Assembly: GCA_027625095.1 (NCBI GenBank)
Contig: JAQBXN010000009.1
Span: 1-64,000, forward strand
Source: Planctomycetota bacterium
GTDB lineage: Bacteria > Planctomycetota > PUPC01 > JACPCR01
DNA: 64,000 bases
Direction of reading: 5' to 3'
Under the pieces are notes generated by a model. That model was given only the letters and a program-made list of their open reading frames with translations, did not search any database and had not been told where the DNA came from. Below, one piece after another: positions 1 through 9,547 of the stretch; the first letter of the stretch is position 1, and each line of letters opens with the position of its first letter. Position numbers and translations under genes: made by a program.

Positions 1-95
1 TTCAAGATTCAAGATTCAAGATTCAAGATTCAAGATTCAAGATTCAAGATTCAAGATTCAAGATTCAAGGTCTCAGGTCTAAGGTCTAAAGTCTA
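1..95. repeat. Tandem heptamer array (TTCAAGA, then GGTCTAA-type)
   Basis: The window opens inside a perfect 7-bp tandem array, unit TTCAAGA, about 9.9 copies at 1-69. It passes directly into three to four degenerate heptamers of the type GGTCTCA/GGTCTAA/AGTCTAT (69-95). The last unit runs into the stop codon of the minus-strand gene that ends at 93. The array probably continues to the left of the window. Related degenerate heptamers occur between other genes here (about 21237, 22362, 34282, 34384 and 44640). Confidence 0.95.
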
Positions 96-1409
96 TTTCG
101 GATTAACGGGCTCGTTTACTTCTTCCTGCTTCGGTTCAATAGATCGAAAGTAACGCCGGAGATACTGCCGGGTGCCCAGAGACAGATTGCCCTGGTGAAG
201 CAAGCTTTGGAAGGCGCGTTGATAGTTTGTGTAGACCTCACGGTAACTGGCTGTTTTTCGTGACGAATCAGCAGCAGCGGTAAAAATCATCTTGCGGATG
301 TCTTTCTTTTCTGCGGCCTTCACCAAGTCTTCGTAGCTTGCAACCACCCGGGCTTTCTTTTTGGTGTCGGTTGCATCTTCCCCTTCCTCGCCGGCCTCTC
401 CCTCTTCAACCACCCATTTGGATATCGTCTCTTCCTTCTTTTCTTCTTCGGCGACCTTCTTCATTTCCTTGGCGATTTCCTCCTGCTGTCGGCGGCGTTC
501 TTCCTGGACCTCCATGACTTCGATCTCCTGCGCCTTCAGCGTCTGCCCGGTCTTCTGATCTACGACTGCCAACTCGGTGTGCTGCCGTTCAATTTCTTCA
601 ATCTGCTTCTGAACCAGCACTCGGCTTGCGACGGCGTCCTTCATTTCTTTGAGCTGTTCGAGCATTCCCTTCAATGCATCACTGCTGTTCTCCAGATCTT
701 CAAGCCCTTCGATTTCACGGGAGAATCGAGCGAGCATTTCTTTGCGGGAGATGCTTTTGTCTTCGAGTTGCAGCTTTTCAATCATCTGGCGAATCTGGTC
801 AAAACGATGCTTGTCGTCTTCCGAAAGCTCGATGCCTTCGAGCAGGAAGAGGTCGTCAAGTTTCTTTGCCTGCCGTCGCAGTTCCCGCCGAGTCTCATCC
901 TCAAGTCTGGGCTGGCCGTCGATGACACCGGTCGCCGAAGAAAGCCAGAATGCGAAAAGTGAAACGACAATCGCACCGAGAAGCTTGCCGGCGCTCGGCT
1001 GCGGCAGCGCTTCAACATACGATGAGCTTTCAAAGACCTGCCGGGCGTCCTCAAGAACGAGCGCAACCATGGGGTCGGATGCTGACCGCTCCTGGAGGGC
1101 ATATCCCGTGGAGAGCCGGTCGCCAAGCCCGAGCTCATCATCAAGATGTTTGGCCAGTCCATAAACCGACAATGCTTTCTTCCCAAGCGCGAACAGCGCG
1201 AACATTCCGCCGCCGAGGATGAGCAAAATCTTCAAGGCCATTGAATTCCATAACCCTGACATTTCTGACGATATGGCGAACAGGGATACAAACAGTGCAG
1301 CCACGGCCCCCCAGAAGAGACCGGGCACAACCCGCTGGCAATACAATCGCCGGACGTAGCGACTGTGTATTCCCTGAAGGCTCTGTTGGATGTTTGTGTT
1401 GGTAGTCAT
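93..1409 (-). CDS. Membrane protein with coiled coil, DUF4175-like
   Basis: Codes for 438 aa. The N-terminus has two closely spaced hydrophobic segments (about residues 25-47 and 57-75), then a short soluble stretch with a KHLDDELGLGDRLSTG motif, a third hydrophobic segment (about 143-162), and a long charged region (170-340) rich in Glu, Lys and Gln that should form coiled coil. This plan resembles the N-terminal part of DUF4175-type proteins that sit near MoxR/DUF58 genes in planctomycetes and verrucomicrobia, and a DUF58 gene lies just upstream. At 438 aa it is shorter than the DUF4175 proteins I know, so only that region may be shared. Function is not established; a scaffold in an aerotolerance or envelope-stress complex is a guess from context. 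Confidence 0.6.
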   Translation of the reverse strand: MTTNTNIQQSLQGIHSRYVRRLYCQRVVPGLFWGAVAALFVSLFAISSEMSGLWNSMALKILLILGGGMFALFALGKKALSVYGLAKHLDDELGLGDRLSTGYALQERSASDPMVALVLEDARQVFESSSYVEALPQPSAGKLLGAIVVSLFAFWLSSATGVIDGQPRLEDETRRELRRQAKKLDDLFLLEGIELSEDDKHRFDQIRQMIEKLQLEDKSISRKEMLARFSREIEGLEDLENSSDALKGMLEQLKEMKDAVASRVLVQKQIEEIERQHTELAVVDQKTGQTLKAQEIEVMEVQEERRRQQEEIAKEMKKVAEEEKKEETISKWVVEEGEAGEEGEDATDTKKKARVVASYEDLVKAAEKKDIRKMIFTAAADSSRKTASYREVYTNYQRAFQSLLHQGNLSLGTRQYLRRYFRSIEPKQEEVNEPVNPK

Positions 1410-1438
1410 TAGGAATTTAGAAACGTAGATGGAGCAGA

Positions 1439-1799
1439 TTACTTGGTTCCGATTTTTCGAAAGCGGTGTCTTCCGGGCTCGACTGTAACAAAAGCGCAGA
1501 TGAGGTCCTCTTCGCTGTACGTGGAAAGAATCCTTCTCAATTCCGAGTGCACAATTTCAATCGTTCTTGGCTGGAAGCGCAGATATATAACTCCGCCTCC
1601 AAGATCCTGCACAAAAACAAGCGCACCGAAATCCCGATCACGAGTGACAAGAACCCGTTCCTGCCCTTGAGCAACTGTCAATAATCGAGTGTCCTCGGCA
1701 CATGATAGTTCGAGCTGCGATGCCGTCACTACGTCGTGTCAGTTCACGTATGAATCGAACTGTAAGGGCATAGACGTCCTGATCTGTAAGGAATCTCAT
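1439..1799 (-). pseudogene. DUF5615 PIN-like toxin, frameshifted
   Basis: Two reading frames together give one DUF5615 (PIN-like nuclease) protein. The first starts at ATG 1799, overlapping the stop of the DUF433 gene as ATGA, and reads MRFLTDQDVYALTVRFIREL. It then loses frame. The second picks up about 10 nt later with DVVTASQLELSCAEDTRLL and contains the family motif LVTRDRDFGALVF. Restoring two G bases after the ELxHD position (about 1737-1741) would rebuild ELGHDVVTASQ, the usual family sequence. DUF433/DUF5615 pairs are known toxin-antitoxin-like modules in which the PIN-like partner is the presumed RNase. As read, only a truncated 96-aa product from GTG 1729 could be made, lacking the N-terminal acidic residues. 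It is either a genuine inactivation or a sequence error. Confidence 0.75.
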
Positions 1800-2029
1800 G
1801 TTGTTCCATGCGCTACGTGTATCTCTTCACTTTCTACCAGTGCCAGGGCAAATTGTACGCAGGCGCGAATATCATCAGTCATCAGGTTTGGGTAGTAGTC
1901 ATCAATGATTTCAGAAAAAGATAGCCCTTCTCTAACCAATTCAAGGACATCCCGTACAGGTATTCTTGTGCCGCAAATGCAGGGCTTGCCGAAGTGGACG
2001 GAAGGATCAACAGTTATTCTGTCTTGCAT
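1796..2029 (-). CDS. DUF433 family antitoxin-like protein
   Basis: A 77-aa DUF433 protein with the signature VHFGKPCICGTRIPVRDVLELVREG followed by the acidic helix IIDDYYPNLMTDDIRACVQFAL. The family has a small DNA-binding fold and is normally the antitoxin-like partner of a DUF5615 PIN-like protein, as here. The start at 2029 is supported by GAGG about 9 nt upstream. Its stop overlaps the start of the downstream toxin by 4 bp (ATGA), so the two are translationally coupled. The pair sits between the DUF58 and DUF4175-like genes and probably entered that operon as a small cassette. Confidence 0.85.
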   Translation of the reverse strand: MQDRITVDPSVHFGKPCICGTRIPVRDVLELVREGLSFSEIIDDYYPNLMTDDIRACVQFALALVESEEIHVAHGTT

Positions 2030-2072
2030 GGATTGATCCTCATTTGGGTTTTGTAATTCAAAGAATTCTTTC

Positions 2073-2966
2073 TTATTCGGTAATTATGCCGAGACTGCGG
2101 AGTTCACCCAGGAGAACTCGTTCCAGGCTCTGGCCGGGGGATACTCGCACGTAATTCCCATGACACATCTTGATGGCCACCTCGGTTTGATTGAGGAAAC
2201 GTCGGAGACTCTCCTGGTATTGCTGTGCGGTGTCGCCCCGAGTGGTCAAGGGGATGATTTCATCTGTTTCAGAATCGACAATGTCCATCTCACCCGAAAA
2301 ATGAGGGTTCAACTCCTCCTGTCCGAGCAGATGAATGCCACAGATGTCGTAGCCCATATAAACCAGAGGCTGCAGCATGTCCTGAAGGCGGCCCTGAACA
2401 AGAAAGTCGGAAATGATGAAAAGCAGTCCCGGCTGACGGCGATGGAACGCGAAGGCTTTCAGGGCGTCATCCAGCAGGGTCTCACCATCGGCCTCCAGCT
2501 TTCCACAGAAATCAAAGACCTGCCCAGGCGAAAGATTTCGATTGGTTGAACTGATCTCGTCTGCCACACGGTCTGACATGGCCGTTATGGAGATATTGTC
2601 TTCATTCACGAGAGCGATGTAAGCAATCGCTGCAGCGAGCGATGCGGCAAACTCAAGTTTGCCTGGCTCGCCGAACCCCATGGAAGCGCTGGAGTCGACC
2701 AGGATGGAGATGTGAAGATTCTGTTCGGTCTCAAAAATTTTGATAACGAAGTCATCGTGGCGGGCAAAGACGTTCCAGTCGATGGCCCGGAAATCATCTC
2801 CCGGTGAATATTCACGATGCTCGGCAAACTCCATCCCCCCGCCTCGGGAACGACTCTTTCTCGTGCCTGATTGTCCGCCCTGGTAGAGACGACGGGAGAC
2901 AATTTGCAGCCCCTCAATTTTCTTGAGGAGCGACGGTTCGATAAGCAGGCTTGTGGTTGTTGTCAA
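2073..2966 (-). CDS. DUF58 domain protein (vWA-like)
   Basis: A DUF58 protein of about 297 aa. The diagnostic motif GMEFAEHREYSPGDDFRAIDWN is followed by the MIDAS-like segment ILVDSSASMGFG (DxSxS) of the embedded von Willebrand A-like fold. DUF58 proteins accompany MoxR AAA ATPases and are thought to take part in metal insertion or complex assembly; no moxR is visible in the window. The frame stays open to a TTG at 3026, but family homology begins near LLIEPSLLKKIEGLQIVSRRL, so TTG 2966 just before it fits better. Neither start has a Shine-Dalgarno. It is probably first in an operon with the downstream toxin-antitoxin pair and the DUF4175-like gene. Confidence 0.85.
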   Translation of the reverse strand: MTTTTSLLIEPSLLKKIEGLQIVSRRLYQGGQSGTRKSRSRGGGMEFAEHREYSPGDDFRAIDWNVFARHDDFVIKIFETEQNLHISILVDSSASMGFGEPGKLEFAASLAAAIAYIALVNEDNISITAMSDRVADEISSTNRNLSPGQVFDFCGKLEADGETLLDDALKAFAFHRRQPGLLFIISDFLVQGRLQDMLQPLVYMGYDICGIHLLGQEELNPHFSGEMDIVDSETDEIIPLTTRGDTAQQYQESLRRFLNQTEVAIKMCHGNYVRVSPGQSLERVLLGELRSLGIITE

Positions 2967-3263
2967 GGGAAGGAAGGGTGGAGGTGGGTGATTACCAGGA
3001 GCGAGACAGAAACGGCAGCTTACCAATTACTTCAAGAAGTCCTCGCTACGCGCGTGTATTTTTCTTAACTCTTAGACTTATCTTTTGATTGACCTGTACT
3101 TTAATGGAGTAAGAAAGTTGAGGTTAACCGGCCTGCATTGGTGAACTTCAGCCCCAAAAACAAGTTGAAAAGTGAAAATGTCACTGCCCTTCCCCCTTCG
3201 GGGCAAGAAGACCGATTCTTGTATTCTCGCCCCCGCGAACAGCGACCCACCATCACCCGCAGA

Positions 3264-6200
3264 CTATTTCACCTGCAGAACACCACGCATAAGCAGGTGG
3301 TGTCCTGGGAAGGTACAGACGTACGGGTAGTCACCCGGCTTGGCGGGCGCGGTGAATTCGATGACCTGCTCGGCTGCGTGGTCGATGAGCTTGCTCGACC
3401 AGATGATGTCATCGCTTTCGGGAACGAAGCCGACATTGAAGCCGGCTGCACCGAGGTCGACGGCCTTCAGCGCGACCGCGTCAGCCTTGCCAGGCTTCAC
3501 GAGCACCATGTTATGTGGCATGAAATCTGGATTGTAGAAGGTGAGCCGGATTTTCTTGCCGGCTTTCACCGTCAGACTCGTCACGTCGTACTTCATCTTT
3601 TCGGGGATAGTCGAAATGCGGATTTCGGTAAGCTCAGGATTATCGGAGATGATGCCTGACTTCCTCGCGACTTCGACCTTCGAATCCTCAACTGTTCCGG
3701 CTCCCCTGGCTGGATCGGCAACAGTCCAGTGATGTTCGACGGTCTTCGCTGCGATGCGGGCGTGCGGCGAAGGTGACTTCAACACAAAGTTCAACAGTTT
3801 GAGATCGCGGACGCCGTGCTGCTGATGGAGCCAGAGCGCTTCGAGAAGATGATGGGCATCTTCCTCTTCCTCAGGATCGAATTGGGCCATCCATTTCTGG
3901 GTTTCGGCGATCACTTCTTTGGAGCCCCGCTCACTGAGTTCAACGCGTGTGCGGTGCCGGACACCGTCGACCGGGTGCTTAAGGTTGTTGAGCAACGCAG
4001 GGATTGGCTGTCCGTCAATGGCCACGTTTTCCTGGAGCGGGCGGCCCTTCGCTGTGATTCGGTAGATGCGGCCGTGCTCGTGATCTCGGTTTGGATCTCG
4101 AACGTTGTGCTGCATGTGGCCGATGATGACGTTGTGCCAGTCGGCGACGTAAAGTGCACCGTCCGAACCGAACAGTGCATCGGTGGGCCGGAAATTCTTG
4201 TCACCGCTCATCATGAGACCATCCGAAACTTCCTCTTTCGTTGTTCCATCAGGCAGGAGTTTCAATACCTTGAGTTCACCACCATTGGGCTCGCCCCAGA
4301 CGTTCCCATTCTGCGGATCACGCTTGAGACGGTACTGCTTGATGCCGAGGAATCCGATGGCGTTGCAGATGAGAAAGTCGCCCTGCATCTCGTCGGGGAA
4401 ATGCGAAGTGGACACGATTTCGTTCGCCGGGACAGGCCGCACCTGCTTATTCAGCAGAGTGTGCATCTTGAAGCCCGACCCTTCCGGCCGTACTTGAAAA
4501 GCACGTCCGCCAGTACCGTCGGTGGCGTAATGGTAGCCCCAGTAATCGAATGAAATGCCATGTGGGTTCGGACTGTTACCTGCATGAAACGCAATCGTGT
4601 AACGCCGCGGGTCAAAGCGGTACATGCCTGATGCACCGGTGTTCAGTGACGGCCCCCAGGGATGTTCGTGGTTGTGGATCATGAAGATTCCGCTCTGCCA
4701 GTAAATGCCACCGTCCGGCCCATAAATCAGGTTGTTAGCAGAATGGTGGGTATCGGAGGATCCGATGCCCTGCAGGATCGGGTAGCGCACATCCGCTACG
4801 TCATCACCATCGGTGTCTTTCAGGAACAAGAGGTCTGGCATCGAGGTGACAATGACGCCCCCGTTCCAGAACTCGAATCCGAGCGGATTGTGGACTTTGG
4901 CGAACTCGATAACGCGATCAGCTTTGCCGTCGCGGTTTTCATCCGGGAAAATGAGCAGAGCATCGTTCATCGCTTTGAGCGGCTCCCATTTCGGGTAGGT
5001 CACCCACGCTGCCGCCCACACACGGCCCCTGGTATCGACCTGCATCTGAACGGGGTTCACAAGCCCGGGGAACTGCTTTTCGTCAGCAAACAAGTTGATT
5101 TCGAACCCTTCCCGGACCGCGAGAGACTTGAGGGCATCCTCGCCGCTCTGGTAATTGACATTCCCCTCTTTTCCGGCGCTGGAACTTTTGCTTCCTCCCC
5201 CGACGTTGGATTTCACCGGGATGGGTTTTCTTACGTTGTCATCGTGGACTTCCAAAGCCTTCCCTGCGGCCCGAGCCCAGATGACTTTGTCCCGGTTTGC
5301 TGTCATATCATCGAGCATGAGCAATTCTTGCTGGAGTACTGTTGCGTTGTTCTGCCCATCGACGAACTTCAAGCCAGAACGGCCGCCCCAGACATCGTTG
5401 CCGTCGGTCGCACGGTAGCGATTGTGCCAGTGCCAGTTTTTCTCAAGGACGGCTTTCCGAAGCGTTTCTAACCTGGCGTCGGCCGTGACTTCTTTGCCCG
5501 ACAGTGAAGAGGCAATGAGTTCCGCTAAGCGCCGGTTACCTTCTGCGTTGAGGTGAATCCCGTTGATGGTCAGCGGCTCTTCACAGTGGTGGTAAAAGTG
5601 GATGGAGGGCGAGAAGAGGTCGACAAAAGTGACGCCATTTGCCTGAGCCGCGCGCCTTGTTGCCTGCATGTAAAGTGACAGCCGACCATTGTTCGCGCTG
5701 CCGTCTGGCAGGTTGGAGTTGTCGAGGTTTTCGTGCGCTATGGGACTGAAAAGCACGATCCTGGGAAAGCTTTTCCCGTTCGGCTGCGACGCACGCAGAT
5801 TTTTGACGAGCGCGCTCAGCTTTTTTTCGTAATCGTCCGCCTTTGATTCGCCATCAAATGATTCGTTGTATCCGAAGAAGGCGAAGATGACGTCTGCTTT
5901 CACGTGGCTGAGGTAATCCTCCATTTTCGTGAAACCTTTGCTGCGCGGAAACTGGTCCACACGATCTCCGGTAAGGCTCATGTTCCGAAAACTCAGTTCC
6001 ATGCCGGGGAAGGCGCTATGCAGCGCCGTTTCCATCCATCCATCGTGCTGCATGCGATCAGCGAGGCCGTTGCCGATGATCGCCACAGTATCGCCCTTTT
6101 GAAAAGCAAACGGAGAGGGGTCGCGATAACCATCAGGGACTTCAACCTTTGGCGTGGGCGGGGCCTGCGTTTGGCCCTCGTAGCTCTTCAGAGAGGCTTT

Positions 6201-7727
6201 TCCGTTCGCAGCGAGGTCGAATTTGATGGATCCTTTCGGGCCTTCATGCCCACTGAACTCGAATACCGGTTCACGATCTGCATCCAGCCCTTTCAGGATG
6301 AAACCGTCCAACCGGTTTTCGTGGCCGCTGCGATTCCAGATCTCGACGTGATCGACGACCACGTCCTTACCGAAGTCGACCTCCCACCAGGGATTCTCTT
6401 CTTCATTCGTGTGGGTCTGGCCTTTCTTGTTGAAATCGGGGTTCTTGTTTCCATCGATGGCACGCTCGGGGGTGCCTCCGCTGGCCACCGATGACTGTGA
6501 AACTTTGTTCCCTCGTGCGATGTTTTTTCCGCCGCTGAAGATCTCGACTTCGTTCAGGGTGAGGATGCGCTTCGGTCCCTTGAGTTCGATTCGGACAAAT
6601 CGCGCCGGCTTGCGCTCTTTCACCGGCTTCTCGGCCTCGGCAGACGTCTTGCCCTTCTGGCCTTCATCCCCCTCAGCTCCAGCGTCTTTGCTTCCAGGAA
6701 TCGAGCTTTCGTAACCTTCGTAAACTGAAGGCTTGAGTCCTTTCGTATGCCCGCCGAACCGGAAAGTAGTTGGCTTATAAGGACCCACAAAGTCAATTCT
6801 TGAGTCGGGCTTGATCTGCCCCTCCAGGCCGAGCGACCAGTAAACGCCATTGATGATCATGCGGCGATAGCCGTCGTTAAGAATGTCCTCTGATGCACCA
6901 TATAGTGAAGTCAAGACGCGTCCTTCCTTCCCATCTTTGCCTTTGTAGGTCCGCGTCCATTCGCTGGCCTTTGGCTCTTTCATGGGATCGGGCTCGCCGT
7001 CCGGTTTCATGGACATCAGTGGTTGCGCCATGGTCAGCACTGTCCAGTCTTCCGCGGGTATGGCGTTGTAGGCTCCTGCCTGGATATGGACGTCTTTTAC
7101 GCCACGCAAAATCGGATTGCCGGCCTGCTCAGGTACGATCGTGATTCGAGTACTCTGTTGATGATTCCTGCCGTAATGCCCAACCCAGGTCTGGCCGAGC
7201 ACCTGGTGGCCGAAGCCCATGTGATAATCCTTATCAGCGTACTTGAAGTGGTATTTGTAGTACGGGTCGTTCTTGTCTTTGTAATTGAACGCGTGGGTGG
7301 AGGTACGCAGGCCTACAACCGGGCCGCCACGGTTCAGATACGCGTCGAGGTGCTTCATCTGTTCCGGCTTGGGCGCAATAAAACGGGCGAAAATCACAAG
7401 CCCATCGGCCTCTTCCAATACTTCCATCCCAGGAATGTTGGAAGACCCGGCCACAATCTCGCCCTTGTCATCGACACCGAAAAGTACCGTGCAGTCGAAA
7501 CCATGATACTTTGCCAGGATGCGAGCCAGAGCGGGAATTGTCTCTTCCGATCTGTATTCATGATCACTGGCAATGAGGACAATCTTCTTTCCCTTGGCCG
7601 GCGCTTCTCCTGAATAGACCACCGGGTTGGCGGATGCGGCGGAAAAGCAACACAAGAGCATTGCAATGGAAACCAAAGCAAGCTGGCGAATGCGCGTGAA
7701 AGTTCTTTCCTCGGATGGTGTTTTCAT
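3264..7727 (-). CDS. ThuA / discoidin / SGNH / PVC-type dehydrogenase / cupredoxin fusion protein
   Basis: Codes for 1487 aa from ATG 7727, chosen because a signal peptide follows (hydrophobic [18 protein letters not shown], residues about 16-33). Domains in order: ThuA-like class I amidotransferase fold (about 45-300, with [11 protein letters not shown] and [17 protein letters not shown]); F5/8 type C discoidin-like carbohydrate-binding domain (about 375-505); SGNH/GDSL-like hydrolase (about 540-745, blocks [20 protein letters not shown]); a TIGR02604-type membrane-bound dehydrogenase beta-propeller (about 865-1250) plus a short HEAT-like helical stretch; and a C-terminal azurin/auracyanin-like cupredoxin (about 1365-1487) with FMPHN and [12 protein letters not shown] giving His-Cys-His-Met type 1 copper ligands. 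No CxxCH is present. An exported enzyme acting on acylated sugars or polyols, passing electrons to its own copper domain, is my inference. Confidence 0.85.
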   Translation of the reverse strand: MKTPSEERTFTRIRQLALVSIAMLLCCFSAASANPVVYSGEAPAKGKKIVLIASDHEYRSEETIPALARILAKYHGFDCTVLFGVDDKGEIVAGSSNIPGMEVLEEADGLVIFARFIAPKPEQMKHLDAYLNRGGPVVGLRTSTHAFNYKDKNDPYYKYHFKYADKDYHMGFGHQVLGQTWVGHYGRNHQQSTRITIVPEQAGNPILRGVKDVHIQAGAYNAIPAEDWTVLTMAQPLMSMKPDGEPDPMKEPKASEWTRTYKGKDGKEGRVLTSLYGASEDILNDGYRRMIINGVYWSLGLEGQIKPDSRIDFVGPYKPTTFRFGGHTKGLKPSVYEGYESSIPGSKDAGAEGDEGQKGKTSAEAEKPVKERKPARFVRIELKGPKRILTLNEVEIFSGGKNIARGNKVSQSSVASGGTPERAIDGNKNPDFNKKGQTHTNEEENPWWEVDFGKDVVVDHVEIWNRSGHENRLDGFILKGLDADREPVFEFSGHEGPKGSIKFDLAANGKASLKSYEGQTQAPPTPKVEVPDGYRDPSPFAFQKGDTVAIIGNGLADRMQHDGWMETALHSAFPGMELSFRNMSLTGDRVDQFPRSKGFTKMEDYLSHVKADVIFAFFGYNESFDGESKADDYEKKLSALVKNLRASQPNGKSFPRIVLFSPIAHENLDNSNLPDGSANNGRLSLYMQATRRAAQANGVTFVDLFSPSIHFYHHCEEPLTINGIHLNAEGNRRLAELIASSLSGKEVTADARLETLRKAVLEKNWHWHNRYRATDGNDVWGGRSGLKFVDGQNNATVLQQELLMLDDMTANRDKVIWARAAGKALEVHDDNVRKPIPVKSNVGGGSKSSSAGKEGNVNYQSGEDALKSLAVREGFEINLFADEKQFPGLVNPVQMQVDTRGRVWAAAWVTYPKWEPLKAMNDALLIFPDENRDGKADRVIEFAKVHNPLGFEFWNGGVIVTSMPDLLFLKDTDGDDVADVRYPILQGIGSSDTHHSANNLIYGPDGGIYWQSGIFMIHNHEHPWGPSLNTGASGMYRFDPRRYTIAFHAGNSPNPHGISFDYWGYHYATDGTGGRAFQVRPEGSGFKMHTLLNKQVRPVPANEIVSTSHFPDEMQGDFLICNAIGFLGIKQYRLKRDPQNGNVWGEPNGGELKVLKLLPDGTTKEEVSDGLMMSGDKNFRPTDALFGSDGALYVADWHNVIIGHMQHNVRDPNRDHEHGRIYRITAKGRPLQENVAIDGQPIPALLNNLKHPVDGVRHRTRVELSERGSKEVIAETQKWMAQFDPEEEEDAHHLLEALWLHQQHGVRDLKLLNFVLKSPSPHARIAAKTVEHHWTVADPARGAGTVEDSKVEVARKSGIISDNPELTEIRISTIPEKMKYDVTSLTVKAGKKIRLTFYNPDFMPHNMVLVKPGKADAVALKAVDLGAAGFNVGFVPESDDIIWSSKLIDHAAEQVIEFTAPAKPGDYPYVCTFPGHHLLMRGVLQVK

Positions 7728-8019
7728 GGTGTAGTGAATTGATAAGTTGTGAGTTGTAAATCCATGCCCTGTTCGACAGATAGGATGCGGGAATTGCAAG
7801 AGCCGCCAGGCTGCAAGTCCCCTCAACCATACTCCAGACAATTCAAAAGAATCGGCCTGTCATTCGCCAGTCCGTTAGAAAAAACGCTGTGAGAATCGCC
7901 AGGTTCTTCGGTCAGACATTCTGCAAGGCTGATCTCCAACGTGGTCCGCTTTACGGTGTACATCGCGAAAATGACCCCAGGTTACATCGATTCTGCCTTT
8001 TTCAATCTGCGTTTCGGCT

Positions 8020-8316
8020 TCACTTATTCAAGGCTGCAAGCATGCGACGCACCATGGCTGATTGCTCCCCCTCAAGAATTTGCCAGCAGGCAAGGCCGTT
8101 GCCCACCAGCTCGTATTCATCGAATTTCCAGACGAGGCGCTCACCAGAACCAGCCGCTCCGCATGGGTAGACGCGGAGGTAAGCAGGCAAGTCAGAATGA
8201 CGGCAAGTTGAGAAAAGTGTTTCACGGCCGGGGTTTCCTCCCTGGTTGCTGTAGAAATTGGCGGTAATGGCCTCAGTGAGCGTTTCGTAGAACGCGCCTT
8301 TGAATAAACACTGAAG
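8020..8316 (-). pseudogene. Start-less coding remnant in frame behind the metallophosphoesterase
   Basis: Directly after the TAG stop (8317-8319) of the metallophosphoesterase the same frame stays open for 98 codons and ends at TGA 8020-8022. The translation looks like real protein, for example FYETLTEAITANFYSNQGG and RLVWKFDEYELVGNGLACWQ, and codon use is typical of the neighbours with many G/C third positions. There is no ATG, GTG or TTG near its beginning; the first ATG is only about 15 codons from the end. I do not recognise the family. It could be the 3' remnant of a truncated gene, a C-terminal domain separated by a recent amber mutation, or a readthrough extension. Confidence 0.5.
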
Positions 8317-9243
8317 CTAACGCTCAGAATTAAGTTCAATTTTCTCAGGCATCCGCTCGAAGGGGATGTATTCGTGCTCAAGGCGATCTGAATAGACCTT
8401 GACGATGCGAAATCCAAGGGGATCTTTGCCCAGTGGCGCTCCACACGAAGATGTTGTGATCAGCTCGATATTGTCGGTCTTGACGTAAGCGTTGCGGTGG
8501 TAGTGACCGCAGAAAACGGCCTCAAACCCGGCATCTTTGAATTGGGCGATCAGGTCGAGGCGTTGCGCGCGAGGAATATTGAAGTAGCCATCCGCTTCAT
8601 CCACCGCTTGCAAACACAAAGGATGATGCATGTAAGCGGTGCGATGGGCGTACCGCTGACTCTTGGCCAGGCTGACCGACTCATCGATAAAGCGCTTCTG
8701 CGCGGTTGCCTCATCGGGAGCGCCGGAAGGATTACGGATCAAGTTTGATTCGAGAACTACAAAGAGCGCGTTGTTGTGCTCGAATCGGTACCAGGGCTTC
8801 ACGCCGAAACGGGATTCATACCACGCTAACGTCTTGGGTGTCGGTGCAAGCGAGACATCGTGATTGCCTGCGACGTTGTAGAGTTTGATTTTCGGATCGA
8901 TTTGCTTGGCGCCCGCGTTGTACATCGCTGCGAGTTTGTCATACGCCTCAAGATTCTTCGGGTTCTCCCATTGAGCCGCATCGTTGGGTGCCTGGATAAG
9001 GTCGCCACAGACGATCACAAAGTCCGGCCGCAGACGGTTGATATGATCAACCGTCGTCCGCCAATTCCGGTCGTCTTTCTGGTTGAACAGCAACTGCGGA
9101 TCGGCCGCGACAATGTAAAAGTACGGAGCGTCCGCCACCTCGCCGAAGGATGGACTACAAGGGACCAGCGAAATCAGGATAGCCTGAGAAAGCAAAACAA
9201 GAGTCAGAGTGGACATGACACCCATGGGATGATGCTGTTGCAT
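8317..9243 (-). CDS. Exported calcineurin-like metallophosphoesterase
   Basis: About 308 aa. The metallophosphatase motifs are in order: IVAADPQ (first Asp), FVIVCGDLIQ (GDxx), NVAGNHD (GNHD), AYMHHPL and FCGHYHRN (GHxH), which together bind two metal ions. A signal sequence (MSTLTLVLLSQAILISLVPCSPSFG) starts 9 codons into the chosen ORF, so the product is exported. ATG 9243 is preferred over an upstream ATG at 9354 because the extra 37 residues carry no recognisable sequence; 9225 and 9216 are also possible. No Shine-Dalgarno is visible at any of them. Substrate unknown; relatives act on phosphodiesters and on phosphorylated sugars. It lies between the fusion protein and a sulfatase, all on the minus strand. 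Confidence 0.8.
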   Translation of the reverse strand: MQQHHPMGVMSTLTLVLLSQAILISLVPCSPSFGEVADAPYFYIVAADPQLLFNQKDDRNWRTTVDHINRLRPDFVIVCGDLIQAPNDAAQWENPKNLEAYDKLAAMYNAGAKQIDPKIKLYNVAGNHDVSLAPTPKTLAWYESRFGVKPWYRFEHNNALFVVLESNLIRNPSGAPDEATAQKRFIDESVSLAKSQRYAHRTAYMHHPLCLQAVDEADGYFNIPRAQRLDLIAQFKDAGFEAVFCGHYHRNAYVKTDNIELITTSSCGAPLGKDPLGFRIVKVYSDRLEHEYIPFERMPEKIELNSER

Positions 9244-9360
9244 TTGGCAAAAGCTGTTCTGGGGAGAGTCTGAAACCGATCCGTGTTCGTAGTGTCGCGA
9301 GGAGAGTGAGCGAAAGCGAACGACGTCAAGGCATGCTTTGATTCTCGGACTCATGGATTG

Positions 9361-9547
9361 TATTCGCGGAGCCGCGCTCGGTTGTCGAGAAGATCCAGGA
9401 ATTCCTCTTTATCCATGATGAAACAGAGATAACGGAGATGTTCTTGAGTGATCATTTTCTGTCTCTGATCCCCCCGTTTTCTCCTGTTAGTTTCATTTGT
9501 TGCGTCCATGTGCCGCGGTATGAGAAGGGAGCCGCAAAAGGCCGGGC
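9361..9547. repeat. Degenerate intergenic repeat DNA
   Basis: The gap between the sulfatase and the metallophosphoesterase holds low-complexity, repeat-like DNA rather than a convincing gene. It contains AACAGAGATAACGGAG (about 9423-9438) and TTTGTTGCGTCCATGTGCCGCGG (about 9498-9520). The second closely matches units at 14028 and 14084. An ORF of 83 codons crosses it but has no recognisable protein character. Confidence 0.55.

Noticed and set aside
1-95. CRISPR-like array
   Set aside because: The unit is 7 bp with no spacers; it is a simple tandem repeat.
3816-5471. Two long plus-strand frames (245 and 269 codons) opposite the fusion gene
   Set aside because: They lie antisense to clearly conserved domains of the 1487-aa protein and show no protein motifs; long antisense frames are expected at this base composition.
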